Shown: positions 1 to 9,466 of the stretch, piece after piece | How positions within the stretch are numbered: position 1 is the first letter of the stretch | Layout of the letters: every line of letters begins with the position of its first letter | Source: Chryseolinea sp. H1M3-3 | Lineage (GTDB): Bacteria; Bacteroidota; Bacteroidia; Cytophagales; Cyclobacteriaceae | Reading direction: 5' to 3' | Length of the DNA: 64,000 bases | Assembly (NCBI RefSeq): GCF_029360725.1 | Contig: NZ_JARKMY010000002.1 | Location: forward strand, 1,054,001 to 1,118,000 | Notes under the pieces: generated by a model | The model's input: the letters and a program-made list of their open reading frames with translations, nothing else | Database searches by the model: none | Told to the model about the DNA's origin: nothing | Translations under genes and position numbers: made by a program

Positions 1-1
1 T

Positions 2-1501
2 GAAGGCTGGCGACTGGAAATAAAAGACCTTCCGGAATTAACGAGCGTTGGTGCCCAACGTGAACATACTGCTGGTAAAGAAACAGCAGTTCTTCATCCG
101 GCTTATGGGTCTGGTCCCTTTGCAAAAGCGGAAGGTAAATTCGGCCATGGATATTATTCAAGGAAAGACTTTATAGAAATTTTAAAGTATGCCAATGAGC
201 GTCATATTAAGGTCATTCCTGAATTAAACTTTCCCGGTCACGCACGTGCAGCTATTAAAGCAATGGAAGCCCGTTACGAAAAATTCATGAAGGACGGAAA
301 AGAAGCGGAAGCCAATGAGTACCGGTTAATAGATCCGCAGGATGCCTCCGTTTATCTGTCAGCTCAAGGATATAAGGACAACGTTGTCAGTGTTGCACGC
401 GAATCAGTATTTCACTTCTATGAAAAAGTTGTGGATGAAATTACGGCAATGTATGCAGAGGCCGGTCTGAAGCTGGATGAATTTCATACAGGAGGCGATG
501 AAGTTCCGGAAGGTGCGTGGACAAAATCTCCACTGGCTGCGGAACTGATGACCAAACATCCTGAGATCAGAGATCCAAAAAATTTGCAAGCATATTTCTT
601 TCGTGAATTGTTAAAGCGATTGAAGAAAAGAAATCTCCAGGTACATGGCTGGGAAGAAGTCGCGCTCATGAAAACATCAGAAGGGGAGTATGTTCCCAAT
701 CCTGAATTTGCAAAGGAAAATGTAGTGCCATACATCTGGAATAACATGTTTGACTATCCCGACCTTGGTTATCGGTTGGCAAATGCCGGTTATAGCGTTG
801 TGCTTTGCAATGTTTCGAATTTTTATTTTGACCTGGCATACAACAAAGATCCGAAAGAACCCGGGTTGTATTGGGCTGGTTTTGTGGATACGAGACATGC
901 GTGGACCTTTGCTCCTTATGATATGTTCAAAACGACTACCAAAAACTCCATGGGACAAAAACTTGATCTCGAAACAGGGAACATGAAAGCAGGCGGTAAG
1001 AGTAAAATAATTGTAGAGCATTTAAGGCCGGAGGCGAGAAAAAATATTTTAGGCATTGAAGCACAGGTTTGGAGCGAGACTATAAAAGGACGAGAGATGC
1101 TGGAGTATTATACACTTCCCAAACTTATTGGATTTTCGGAAAGTGCGTGGGCAGCCGAGCGGAAATGGGAAACGATTGAAGACAAAACACAACGGGAAAC
1201 GCTGATACAACAAGAATGGAATGTTTACGCGAATAGTCTGGCGAAAAAAGAATTGCCAAGACTAAGCTATTTAAATGGAGGATATCACTATCGTATTCCT
1301 TCTCCGGGCGCGATTGTTGAAAATGGCAAGCTGAAGGCAAACGTAGCGTATCCGGGTTTGATCATCAGATACACGACTGATGGCACTGAACCAACGCTGA
1401 ATTCGTTGAAGTATGAAAACCCGGTGGATATCAAAGGTACCATTCTTCTTAAAAGTTTTGATGCATCAGGAAAAGCAAGTCGTGTTGTTCAGGTAAACTG
1501 A
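2..1501 (+). CDS. beta-N-acetylhexosaminidase, GH20 (5' partial)
   Basis: The frame is open from the window edge, so the true start lies upstream. The first visible residues (EGWRLEIKDLPELTSVGA) are a typical internal GH20 segment just after the catalytic-domain DDEGWR motif. The catalytic Asp-Glu pair is in FHTGGDEVPEGAW, with the codons at 497-502. The C-terminal 60 residues (TTDGTEPT...) match the chitobiase/hexosaminidase C-terminal Ig-like domain. GH20 enzymes remove terminal GlcNAc or GalNAc from glycans and chito-oligosaccharides, probably in the periplasm or at the surface. Its position ahead of a sugar kinase and a SusC/SusD pair fits supply of amino sugars to this locus. Any signal peptide lies outside the window. 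Confidence 0.93.
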   Translation, partial: EGWRLEIKDLPELTSVGAQREHTAGKETAVLHPAYGSGPFAKAEGKFGHGYYSRKDFIEILKYANERHIKVIPELNFPGHARAAIKAMEARYEKFMKDGKEAEANEYRLIDPQDASVYLSAQGYKDNVVSVARESVFHFYEKVVDEITAMYAEAGLKLDEFHTGGDEVPEGAWTKSPLAAELMTKHPEIRDPKNLQAYFFRELLKRLKKRNLQVHGWEEVALMKTSEGEYVPNPEFAKENVVPYIWNNMFDYPDLGYRLANAGYSVVLCNVSNFYFDLAYNKDPKEPGLYWAGFVDTRHAWTFAPYDMFKTTTKNSMGQKLDLETGNMKAGGKSKIIVEHLRPEARKNILGIEAQVWSETIKGREMLEYYTLPKLIGFSESAWAAERKWETIEDKTQRETLIQQEWNVYANSLAKKELPRLSYLNGGYHYRIPSPGAIVENGKLKANVAYPGLIIRYTTDGTEPTLNSLKYENPVDIKGTILLKSFDASGKASRVVQVN

Positions 1502-1587
1502 AGTAAGTGGTTTTTAATTTTCAATTGTCTTATGAATTTGTGTGCGTTGACGTCCTGCGAAAAAACGGATTCCGTTGAAAACCTTTG

Positions 1588-1652
1588 ACGCAAAATGAAG
1601 TTTTATTAACGCAAAGTTTCGCAAATTAGGGTAAAGGCATAGAATACTTTTG
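1588..1652 (+). promoter_or_regulatory. candidate promoter and repeated ACGCAAA motif
   Basis: The gap before the ROK kinase gene carries ACGCAAA at 1588-1594, TTAACGCAAA at 1606-1615 and CGCAAA at 1620-1625. TACTTTTG at 1645-1652 exactly matches the Bacteroidota -7 element TAnnTTTG and lies about 50 bp before the ATG. I see no good -33 TTG at the usual spacing. The same TTAACGCAAA ten-mer recurs before the susC-like gene, so the motif may be a shared operator. That role is inference. Confidence 0.35.
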
Positions 1653-1705
1653 CAAACAGCGTGCTGGTTGTACTCCATTACTTTAAACATTGTATCTAAA
1701 GCAAT

Positions 1706-2563
1706 ATGACAATAGGTGTCGATTTGGGTGGAACCCACATACGTGCAGGGATTGAAAATGGTGGGAATGTCTTCAACCAGAGAAAAGAAATATTTCGCAC
1801 CGACCGGTCATTAGAAGAAACGATAACGCAGTTAATAGAATTTGTCAGACCGTTGGTTCGTGCAGAGGTGAGAGGCCTGGGCATTGGCGTTCCTTCCGTG
1901 GTCGATATCGAGAAAGGAATTGTATACAATGTTACCAATATACCGTCGTGGGAACAGGTTCCATTGAAAGACATTCTTGAACAAGAATTTAGAATACCGG
2001 TCAGTGTGAATAACGATGTGAACTGTTTTACACTTGGCGAGCACCAATTTGGGTTATTGAGAGGAATGAAACATGTGGTTGGAGTTTCGTCAGGTACTGG
2101 ATTAGGCGCAGGTATTATTATCAACAATCAACCTTTTTATGGCAACAATTGTGGTGCAGGAGAAATCGGACTGTTGCCATACTTGGATCACAACATTGAA
2201 TACTATGCCAGCGGAAATTTGTTCCGTGCGTATTTCAACATTAATGCGGAAGAGGCACATCAGCGCGCCCTCGCCGGCGATGCCAAAGCCTTGGGATATT
2301 GGAAAGAATTTGGAATTCACATGGCAGAAGCCGTAAAGTGTGTAGTATACGCCTATGATCCCGAGGCTATCGTTTTAGGCGGTTCTTTGTCCAAAGCATT
2401 TAACTTATTCCGGGACAACATGAATGCCACCCTAAAGGATTTTACCTATCCGGAATCCATGAAGAGACTTAAGATTTTCCAGTCTCAAAACGAAAATATC
2501 ACGCTATTGGGCGCCGCCGCTATGGTTAGGCAGTTTAATGCTTCTCTTGCCAATATATCCTGA
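1706..2563 (+). CDS. ROK-family sugar kinase lacking the zinc motif
   Basis: This 285-residue ROK (repressor/ORF/kinase) protein probably phosphorylates a cytoplasmic hexose or N-acetylhexosamine such as GlcNAc or ManNAc with ATP. Visible motifs are the N-terminal phosphate loop DLGGTHIRAG, the catalytic Asp in NNDVNCFTLGE, the second phosphate loop GVSSGTGLGAG and the adenosine motif IVLGGS. There is no N-terminal helix-turn-helix, so it is a kinase and not a NagC-type repressor. The usual ROK zinc site (GxxGH followed by CxCGxxGC) is missing: the segment reads CGAGEIGLLPYLDHNIEYYASG. Placement between a GH20 gene and susC/susD suggests a GlcNAc/ManNAc kinase role, but substrate cannot be read from sequence. 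Confidence 0.88.
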   Translation: MTIGVDLGGTHIRAGIENGGNVFNQRKEIFRTDRSLEETITQLIEFVRPLVRAEVRGLGIGVPSVVDIEKGIVYNVTNIPSWEQVPLKDILEQEFRIPVSVNNDVNCFTLGEHQFGLLRGMKHVVGVSSGTGLGAGIIINNQPFYGNNCGAGEIGLLPYLDHNIEYYASGNLFRAYFNINAEEAHQRALAGDAKALGYWKEFGIHMAEAVKCVVYAYDPEAIVLGGSLSKAFNLFRDNMNATLKDFTYPESMKRLKIFQSQNENITLLGAAAMVRQFNASLANIS

Positions 2564-2837
2564 TTAGTCAGCCATCGTTTAACTCTTTCCGTTGCTTAGG
2601 TGTGTTCGGTTTGTTTCCTTTTTAACAAATTGACTTACATTCTATTACCGCAATATTAAATGTTAGATCTCTTGCGCAAACCCTGCACTGGTTAACGCAA
2701 AATGCGGATATCTCCAACTTACTTAATCACGAACTTTAAAAAGGTTATTCGCGACTCCATCTTTTGATTTCACGAAAAACCACTGTAGATGAACTGCAGT
2801 TCAGTAAAAAAAATGAGACCGTATTAACTAACCATCT
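2564..2837 (+). promoter_or_regulatory. leader region of the susC/susD operon
   Basis: This 274-bp gap separates the kinase from the susC-like gene. It contains TTGCGCAAA at 2672-2680 and TTAACGCAAA at 2692-2701, matching motifs before the ROK gene and in the divergent region near 11.7 kb. A perfect 12-bp palindrome, GAACTGCAGTTC, lies at 2791-2802, 36 bp before the ATG. No convincing TAnnTTTG element was found. An operator role for these elements is inference. Confidence 0.35.
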
Positions 2838-5800
2838 ATGAATTTAAATTTTTACAAAAAGGGGCCGGGCAGGAGATTTTTATTTTCGCTGCTAACGGTT
2901 ATGCTGCTTGCCAGCCAAGTATTTGCAAGTGCCGATGGCGCTGACGTGACGATTACCGGGAAAGTAACTGCTGCCGATGACGGCAATCCACTTCCTGGGG
3001 TAAACGTGTATGTTAAAGGAACTCAAATTGGAACCATTACCGACAGTGAAGGTACGTATTCCCTTACTGTAGGAGACGAGAATGGAACGCTTGTTTTTTC
3101 TTACATCGGCTATGCTACGCAGGAAATTTTGATCGGCGGACGCGCCACTATTGATGTTGTACTTGAACTGAGCGCCGAATCTCTTGACGAAGTAGTAGTC
3201 ACTGCGTTGGGTATTAAGCGCGAAGAAAAATCTTTGGGTTATTCTGTCGGAAAAGTTGACGGTGGCGACCTGACAAGAATCGCGCAGGAAAACGTGTTGA
3301 ATGGTCTGGCGGGTAAAATGCCGGGCGTAACAATAAACTCAACCGGGGGAACAGGATCATCCGTGAGCATGGTTATTCGCGGTGCTACTTCTCTGGTAAA
3401 TGACAATCAGCCTTTATTTGTCGTAGACGGTGTGCCCATCGCCAATACACTAAACAACATCACAGAGATTGGTCGTGATAACAAGGTTGACTATGGAAAT
3501 GCCATTTCAAACTTAAATCCTGAGGATATTGAAAGTATCTCGGTGTTGAAAGGACCAAGTGCAGCGGCGTTGTATGGTTCTCGTGCAGGTAACGGTGTTG
3601 TGCTTATTACAACAAAGGGAGCAAAGTCAGATAAATTGTCTGTTTCAGTTACTTCTAATACCGTGTTTGACATTCCGTTCAAATACCTGGACATGCATTC
3701 AAAATTTGCAACGGGAATTTTACCTTTTACACCAGACAACAATCCTTATCCTGGTGGAGTTTTACAGATCGATGAAGGTTCAGCAGGTGGCGTGGGCCCA
3801 GAGCTTGGCAAGGGTTACAATGCCATTCAATGGAACAGTCCATTGGATGCAAACGGTGATCCAATACCCACACCGTTAGTATCGCATCCTAATAATGTGA
3901 AGAATTTTGTTCAGACAGGTATAACCACAACCAATGGCATTTCGATCGCAAAAGGAAATGATCAACTTTCTTACCGCTTGTCATATTCTAACATGAATAG
4001 CAGAGGGATTATCCCCAATTCTGATCTGTTTAAAAATTCATTGAATTTAAATACATCGATTAAAGCGAGTGAAAAGTTGAGAATCAGCTCTAACCTAGAT
4101 TTTAGTCGCAACAATTCAAATAATCGTCCTTCTGGTAATCGTGGCACAAATCCTTTGCAATGGGCATACGCTGTGTCACCACATATCGACATTCGTGATC
4201 TAAAAAATTACTGGGTACCAGGTCAGGAAGGCTTACAACAACTTTCTCAAGCGCCTGGCGATTACAATAACCCGTACTTCCTCGCTTATGAAGTCAACAA
4301 TAGTTTCGTTAGAGACAGGTTGTTTGGAAATATCAAAGCGGAATATCAAATAACACCTGCCTTTAGTTTTATGGCGCGCTATGCGTTGGATACTTATAAT
4401 GAGCAACGCGAAACGAAAATTGGTGCCAGTTATACAGGTGAGCCTAGAGGCGCCTATGGTATCCTTAATTTAAAGAGATATGAACGGAATGCGGACTTTC
4501 TTGCAACCTATAAGAAGGATTTATCAAGCTTCAGTCTTACAACTTCGGTCGGTGGAAACGTACGATTCAGCAAAACCAGTGATGTAAGCTCACAAAGTAA
4601 AAACGGAACAGGACTTATTATTCCGGGCTTGTTTACCATTCAAAATATTGCGCCAGCCAATTTGCAATATACCAGCTATGGTACAGAAAAAGCCGTACAC
4701 AGTATTTATGGATTGATAAACCTGGGTTATAAGGATATGGTGTATTTGGATCTTACCGCTCGCAACGACTGGTCTAGTACATTGCCTGAAGAAAATCGTT
4801 CTTACTTTTATCCATCAGCTTCGTTAAGTGTTTTGATAAATGAGATGATCGACATTTCTCCCAGTCTTGATTTATTAAAATTACGCGGTGGTATTGCTGT
4901 AGCAGGTAATGACACAAATCCCTATAACCTGGTAAATATCCTCGATAACATGGAGGCTTGGGGTACACTTACTCGCCTCTCTAAGTCAGGAACGATACTG
5001 TTACCAAATCTGAAACCTGAACAGGCCACCTCAGTGGATTTGGGAATGGATGTAACGCTTTTCAGAAACCGGCTGAGATTCTCCGGAACATATTATACGA
5101 TAGAAAATGAAAATCAGATTGTACGCAATGAACTTGCACCTTCGTCTGGATTTACATTCCTTAATTTTAACGCGGGGCTATTGGTCAGCAAAGGTATTGA
5201 GTTAGCGATCGGTGGTACACCCTTTGATCGAAATGGCTTACGGTGGGATATCAATATGAACTATTCAAAAAATAGAACAAGAATTGAAGAGCTTACCGAG
5301 GGTATGGATCGGTTCCAGTTATGGTCTGATGCAAAAGGTGGTGCTTGGACCTATGTAGGAGACGAAATTGGCGATTTATATGATGCGAAATTGATTACAG
5401 TGGAGGATAAGAATTCACCATATTATGGATATCCAATCCTTAATGATGATGGTTCATGGCAGAGCATCAGCGCTGGTAATACCAAAAATAAAATCGGAAA
5501 TTTTAACCCTGATTTTATTATGGGATTGCAAACTTCACTTACGTATAAGGCATTCACATTGAATTTAGCTTTCGAGTGGCGCAGCGGTGGTGATTTTATT
5601 TCACAAACTTATCGTTATGGCGAATCTGACTTAAAGACTCAACGATTCCTCGATAACTTGATCAACCCTGGTGACATGTCAGCCGATGAACTCAGAAATT
5701 ATCTGATCGATAACAACTTGGTAGTTGTAGGCGACAAATTCAACATTGTAGGCGGACCCACAGCTGAATATGGTGGATTTCCTTTTGAGTACGGCGGAAA

Positions 5801-6233
5801 TACTTATCCTTATGGTGTGTTTAATCCCGGCGTAATTGCTGAATATGATGATGACGGCAACGTTATTGGCTATACAGAAAATTTAGGTGGACCAGGTACC
5901 AAGATCATTCCTTATGGTGACAACTACCCATGGGATTTTACAAAGGCGGCTATGTTTGATGCTTCTTTTATCAAACTTCGTGAGGTATCACTTTCTTATG
6001 CGCTTCCAAGCAGCTTTGTCAAAAGAATTGGATTGCAAAATGCCAGCCTTTCTGTGTATAGCAGAAACATTATGCTTTGGACCAAAGCTAAGATTGGTGT
6101 TGATCCGGAAACCGCTTTCCAACAAGAGGGATCTATACAAAACGGTGGCTCACAATTCAAACAAGGTATCGAGCGGTATAATGTTAACCCTTGGGTTATA
6201 CCTGTTGGATTCAAACTTGGTCTAACTTTCTAA
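2838..6233 (+). CDS. SusC/RagA-family TonB-dependent outer-membrane transporter
   Basis: This 1131-residue protein has a signal peptide (about residues 1-30), a carboxypeptidase-D regulatory-like domain (about 36-115) and the SusC linker SLDEVVVTALGIKREEKSLG. The TonB plug includes PLFVVDGVPI and GPSAAALYGSRAGNGVVLITT, and a long beta-barrel follows. It ends in GFKLGLTF, a typical terminal barrel strand. With the SusD-like lipoprotein directly downstream it should form a TonB-powered importer for oligosaccharides too large for porins. The size and motif set are standard for SusC. Nearby GH20, BNR and NanA genes suggest an amino-sugar or sialylated glycan as cargo; this is inference. Confidence 0.95.
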   Translation: MNLNFYKKGPGRRFLFSLLTVMLLASQVFASADGADVTITGKVTAADDGNPLPGVNVYVKGTQIGTITDSEGTYSLTVGDENGTLVFSYIGYATQEILIGGRATIDVVLELSAESLDEVVVTALGIKREEKSLGYSVGKVDGGDLTRIAQENVLNGLAGKMPGVTINSTGGTGSSVSMVIRGATSLVNDNQPLFVVDGVPIANTLNNITEIGRDNKVDYGNAISNLNPEDIESISVLKGPSAAALYGSRAGNGVVLITTKGAKSDKLSVSVTSNTVFDIPFKYLDMHSKFATGILPFTPDNNPYPGGVLQIDEGSAGGVGPELGKGYNAIQWNSPLDANGDPIPTPLVSHPNNVKNFVQTGITTTNGISIAKGNDQLSYRLSYSNMNSRGIIPNSDLFKNSLNLNTSIKASEKLRISSNLDFSRNNSNNRPSGNRGTNPLQWAYAVSPHIDIRDLKNYWVPGQEGLQQLSQAPGDYNNPYFLAYEVNNSFVRDRLFGNIKAEYQITPAFSFMARYALDTYNEQRETKIGASYTGEPRGAYGILNLKRYERNADFLATYKKDLSSFSLTTSVGGNVRFSKTSDVSSQSKNGTGLIIPGLFTIQNIAPANLQYTSYGTEKAVHSIYGLINLGYKDMVYLDLTARNDWSSTLPEENRSYFYPSASLSVLINEMIDISPSLDLLKLRGGIAVAGNDTNPYNLVNILDNMEAWGTLTRLSKSGTILLPNLKPEQATSVDLGMDVTLFRNRLRFSGTYYTIENENQIVRNELAPSSGFTFLNFNAGLLVSKGIELAIGGTPFDRNGLRWDINMNYSKNRTRIEELTEGMDRFQLWSDAKGGAWTYVGDEIGDLYDAKLITVEDKNSPYYGYPILNDDGSWQSISAGNTKNKIGNFNPDFIMGLQTSLTYKAFTLNLAFEWRSGGDFISQTYRYGESDLKTQRFLDNLINPGDMSADELRNYLIDNNLVVVGDKFNIVGGPTAEYGGFPFEYGGNTYPYGVFNPGVIAEYDDDGNVIGYTENLGGPGTKIIPYGDNYPWDFTKAAMFDASFIKLREVSLSYALPSSFVKRIGLQNASLSVYSRNIMLWTKAKIGVDPETAFQQEGSIQNGGSQFKQGIERYNVNPWVIPVGFKLGLTF

Positions 6234-6254
6234 GCACCTGAAAAAATTAAGATT

Positions 6255-7904
6255 ATGATAATCAAAAATAAAAAAATTGTCGCATTCGCTGTCCTGCTAT
6301 GTTCACTATTGCTGGCATGCGAAGACCTCACAGAAACAAATGTAAATCCAAACGGCGTACAGCCTCAGGTTGTAAATCCTAACTTGGTTCTTCCAAGCGT
6401 TTTGACAGAGACTGGTAAAGTTTATGTTAATCTGGGATACCAGGATATCGCCGGCGTTATGCAGCATACGCAAAAGGATGCGTGGTCTAACGGACACAAT
6501 GATTACGATTGGGGAGGAAGCCAGGATTGGGGACCGTACTATAGCATTCTGAGAAATAATGCGCTAGTATATGACAGAGCGGTTGATTTAAAGCTCGAAT
6601 TTCATCAGGGTGTTGCGCTGGTAATGAAGTCCTACGTTTTCGGTCTCATCACAGATCTCTGGGGAGATGCTCCTTATACTAACGCATTAAAGGGAGAACT
6701 TCTTGGTGAAGAAAATATTAAACCATCATTCGATAGCCAAGAGGTTATATATAATGGAATATTAGCGGATCTTGAAACTGCGAATACACTTTTGTCAAAG
6801 GACGAAGCTGAGTACACGGGTATCGTTAAAAACACCGATGTATACTTCCAAGGCGATCCTGCAAAATGGAGGAAGTTTGCCAATTCTCTAATGATGCGTT
6901 ACTTCATGAGAATCTCTGTTAAAAAACCTGATGTGGCAAAAGCTGGCATTGAAAAGATTGTTAATAACCCTAGTCAGTATCCCATTATAACATCTCAAGG
7001 TGATGATGTGACAATGTCTTTTCCTGGCAGCAGCAACGACAACGCCTGGCCTGCAAACACGGTGCTCGACGCAAGCGGAAGCAATTACCGAAGGATAAAA
7101 ATGGCGGCTACGTTAGTCGAGTCTCTTCAGGCAAAATCAGATCCACGCCTGGCAGTTTGGGCTAATAAAGTTCAGATTCCTTTAGTGGTTGACGCTACTC
7201 TTCCTCCTGATACAGATGAGATTATTGATGGTGTTAGGTATTTATCTCCAGACAAGGTTGGGGATACGCCAGTAGATACTGATCCAGAATACGTCGGTAT
7301 ACCCACAAGTTTTTCTGCGCTACCTTCCGCTTATAATCTGAATCCTACGCCAGGGCAAACATCTCAAAACCCGCATGTATCTTTTTTGAACGATATTTAT
7401 AAAGCTGCCACAGGACCATTGTTAAAAGCCAGGCTACTTTCGGCAGCTGAGGTGAATTTCATTCTTGCAGAAGCGGCATTAAAGGGATGGAGTGTAGGTG
7501 AGAATGCAGAAACTTATTATAAACAAGGCGTTAAAGCGTCCTTAACTACATGGGGAGTTGGTAGTACCTATGATACTTATATCGCGGGTCCTGGCGTTGC
7601 TTACAACGGTACCCTAGAGCAAATCATGGAGCAAAAGTGGATAGCCAGTTGGACCTCTGCAGCTGAAGCGTGGTTTGATTATAGAAGAACAGGATTTCCA
7701 GCATTGCAGGCCGGACCAGCTGCGAAACGCAGTGTATTACCCGTAAGGTTTTACTACATGCAGCGAGAAATAACGTTGAATGGAGATAATGCGGAACAAG
7801 CATTGAATAATTTAGAAGTCACTGGCTATACTCAGGCTGACGGTAAAAACAGTGCATGGTCAAAACCATGGCTGATTCAAGGAACCGGTAAGCCCTGGGA
7901 GTAA
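6255..7904 (+). CDS. SusD/RagB-like outer-membrane lipoprotein (SusD-like_2 type)
   Basis: The gene starts 21 bp after the susC stop, so the two are co-transcribed. The 549-residue product has a lipoprotein signal (FAVLLCSLLLAC, lipidated Cys22) followed by acidic residues EDLTE, which suits surface export of Bacteroidota lipoproteins. The NVNPNG...VVNPNLVLPSVL segment and the helical TPR-like core resemble the SusD-like_2 branch. SusD proteins cap the SusC barrel and bind glycan at the surface. The C-terminal EQKWIASWTSAAEAWFDYRRTG motif is also family-typical. A strong terminator follows. Confidence 0.93.
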   Translation: MIIKNKKIVAFAVLLCSLLLACEDLTETNVNPNGVQPQVVNPNLVLPSVLTETGKVYVNLGYQDIAGVMQHTQKDAWSNGHNDYDWGGSQDWGPYYSILRNNALVYDRAVDLKLEFHQGVALVMKSYVFGLITDLWGDAPYTNALKGELLGEENIKPSFDSQEVIYNGILADLETANTLLSKDEAEYTGIVKNTDVYFQGDPAKWRKFANSLMMRYFMRISVKKPDVAKAGIEKIVNNPSQYPIITSQGDDVTMSFPGSSNDNAWPANTVLDASGSNYRRIKMAATLVESLQAKSDPRLAVWANKVQIPLVVDATLPPDTDEIIDGVRYLSPDKVGDTPVDTDPEYVGIPTSFSALPSAYNLNPTPGQTSQNPHVSFLNDIYKAATGPLLKARLLSAAEVNFILAEAALKGWSVGENAETYYKQGVKASLTTWGVGSTYDTYIAGPGVAYNGTLEQIMEQKWIASWTSAAEAWFDYRRTGFPALQAGPAAKRSVLPVRFYYMQREITLNGDNAEQALNNLEVTGYTQADGKNSAWSKPWLIQGTGKPWE

Positions 7905-7924
7905 GTTGGTATAGGATTGGGTTT

Positions 7925-7956
7925 AAATAGCGGGGGTGGTTCCCCGCTATTTTTTT
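7925..7956 (+). terminator. rho-independent terminator after susC/susD
   Basis: The arm AAATAGCGGGG (7925-7935) pairs with CCCCGCTATTT (7942-7952) around a short loop, and the T-run continues to 7956. It lies about 20 bp after the susD-like stop and just before the metallophosphatase gene. Confidence 0.85.
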
Positions 7957-7987
7957 AATGTTACTTCAGTAAATATCTTTATCAAAC

Positions 7988-9382
7988 ATGCATCGTAAAT
8001 TTTTTAAAGTAATTGGTTTCACGGTTCTGCTTATTGCTCTTTTTGTTTACACAGGATTCTTGTATGAGAATCACATTATGGATTCTCATTCGCATCATCA
8101 CGATCATAGCGACCATTATCATGAGCATTCTCACAGCGAAAAAACCTTACTCCCACAAAAATTATTATTTCCTTCACCTGATCCGGACAGGGTAATACTA
8201 AATCTTACCGAAAACCCTGAAACCTCAATTGCAGTAAACTGGCGAACGGATACGACTGTCTTATCAGGAACCATCGAATGGTCTGTTGCTACTGCGGGCC
8301 CTGAATTTTTAAACAGTGTACAGAAAGTCAACGCCGTGCGTGAAAGGTTAAAAGTAGTCCGGCCCGAGGAACCAACTGTAATATCAAACTATTTCTCTGG
8401 AAAAATTGAAGGCCTCAATCCGGGAGAAAAATATGTGTATCGAGTAGGCTCTGCCATTGCATGGAGTGAATGGTATCAAATTCAAATGCCGGATGCTTCA
8501 AAACAGAAATTGTCTTTCATCTATTTTGGCGATGCGCAGAATGATTTAAAGTCGATGTGGTCACGGGTGATTCGCGAAGCTTATAAAACTTTGCCCAAAG
8601 TAGATTTCATGTTGCATGCAGGCGATCTGATTAATCGTCACGATAGAGATGTTGAATGGGGCGAATGGTTCTACGCAGGAAACTTTATTCACGCAACGGT
8701 GCCTAGCGTGATGACACCTGGTAACCATGAGTATGGAAAAGGGGTAATACTTTCACCACAATGGAGACCTCAGTTTAACCTGCCCTTGAACGGCCCAAAA
8801 GGGCTGGAAGAAACTTGCTATGTCGTGGATTATTCAAACCTGAAAGTTATTTCTCTCGACGCCGAACAGATCGATGAGTCGCCAATGTACCTGGAAAAAC
8901 AAAAACAATGGTTAGACTCTGTGCTATCCAATAACCCTAAGAAATGGACGGCCATTACTTTTCATTATCCTGTTTTTTCTACAAAACCAAACCGCGATAA
9001 CGAAAACTTGAGAAATCACTTCAAACCCTTATTTGATAAACATAAAGTGGATATTGTGTTGCAGGGCCACGATCATGCTTACGGTAGGGGAATTGTCAGC
9101 AATGTACCTACCGGGAAAAATTTGAAAGATGATTCATCCGGTACCATGTACGTAGTATCCGTTAGCGGCCCGAAAATGTATGATGTATCGAATGATCCCT
9201 GGATGCAACGGAAGGCCCGGAGCACACAATTGTTTCAGATTATCTCCATTGAAGGAGATAAAATGTCGTATGAAGCTTTTACAGCCCATGGTGAATTGTA
9301 TGATGCATTTGATTTGCTTAAATCGTCCAGAAAGGTGAATAAACTAGTGAATAGAATTCCCCCAACCAAAGAGCGATTATAA
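7988..9382 (+). CDS. purple acid phosphatase-like metallophosphoesterase with His-rich N-terminus
   Basis: The 464-residue protein begins with a membrane/signal segment (about residues 8-25). A His-rich stretch follows at about residues 33-52 (HSHHHDHSDHYHEHSHS). Next is a fibronectin-like purple acid phosphatase N-terminal domain, then a calcineurin-type catalytic domain. Metal ligands are visible in FGDAQND, HAGDLINRH, PGNHEYG, TFHYPVF and GHDHAYGR. Such enzymes hydrolyse phosphomonoesters or diesters outside the cytoplasm. The His-rich segment is unusual and may buffer or load Zn, Fe or Mn. It has its own transcription unit between two hairpins. A phosphorylated glycan or lipid substrate is inferred from the neighbourhood. 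Confidence 0.88.
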   Translation: MHRKFFKVIGFTVLLIALFVYTGFLYENHIMDSHSHHHDHSDHYHEHSHSEKTLLPQKLLFPSPDPDRVILNLTENPETSIAVNWRTDTTVLSGTIEWSVATAGPEFLNSVQKVNAVRERLKVVRPEEPTVISNYFSGKIEGLNPGEKYVYRVGSAIAWSEWYQIQMPDASKQKLSFIYFGDAQNDLKSMWSRVIREAYKTLPKVDFMLHAGDLINRHDRDVEWGEWFYAGNFIHATVPSVMTPGNHEYGKGVILSPQWRPQFNLPLNGPKGLEETCYVVDYSNLKVISLDAEQIDESPMYLEKQKQWLDSVLSNNPKKWTAITFHYPVFSTKPNRDNENLRNHFKPLFDKHKVDIVLQGHDHAYGRGIVSNVPTGKNLKDDSSGTMYVVSVSGPKMYDVSNDPWMQRKARSTQLFQIISIEGDKMSYEAFTAHGELYDAFDLLKSSRKVNKLVNRIPPTKERL

Positions 9383-9390
9383 AACTCCCT

Positions 9391-9422
9391 CAATTGCCCC
9401 GAGCTGAAGCTCGGGGCAATTG
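9391..9422. terminator. bidirectional terminator hairpin
   Basis: A perfect 15-bp inverted repeat (CAATTGCCCCGAGCT at 9391-9405, mate at 9408-9422) lies between two convergent genes. T-rich sequence follows only on the minus-strand side (AGTTTT), so it probably serves both directions with different efficiency. Confidence 0.7.
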
Positions 9423-9466
9423 AATATGAAATGATAAGGGCTTTATAGCTCATGTTCCTCCGGAAA

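Noticed and set aside
1696-2127. 143-residue minus-strand frame inside the ROK gene
   Set aside because: It is antisense to a well-supported kinase, lacks family motifs and has no ribosome-binding site.
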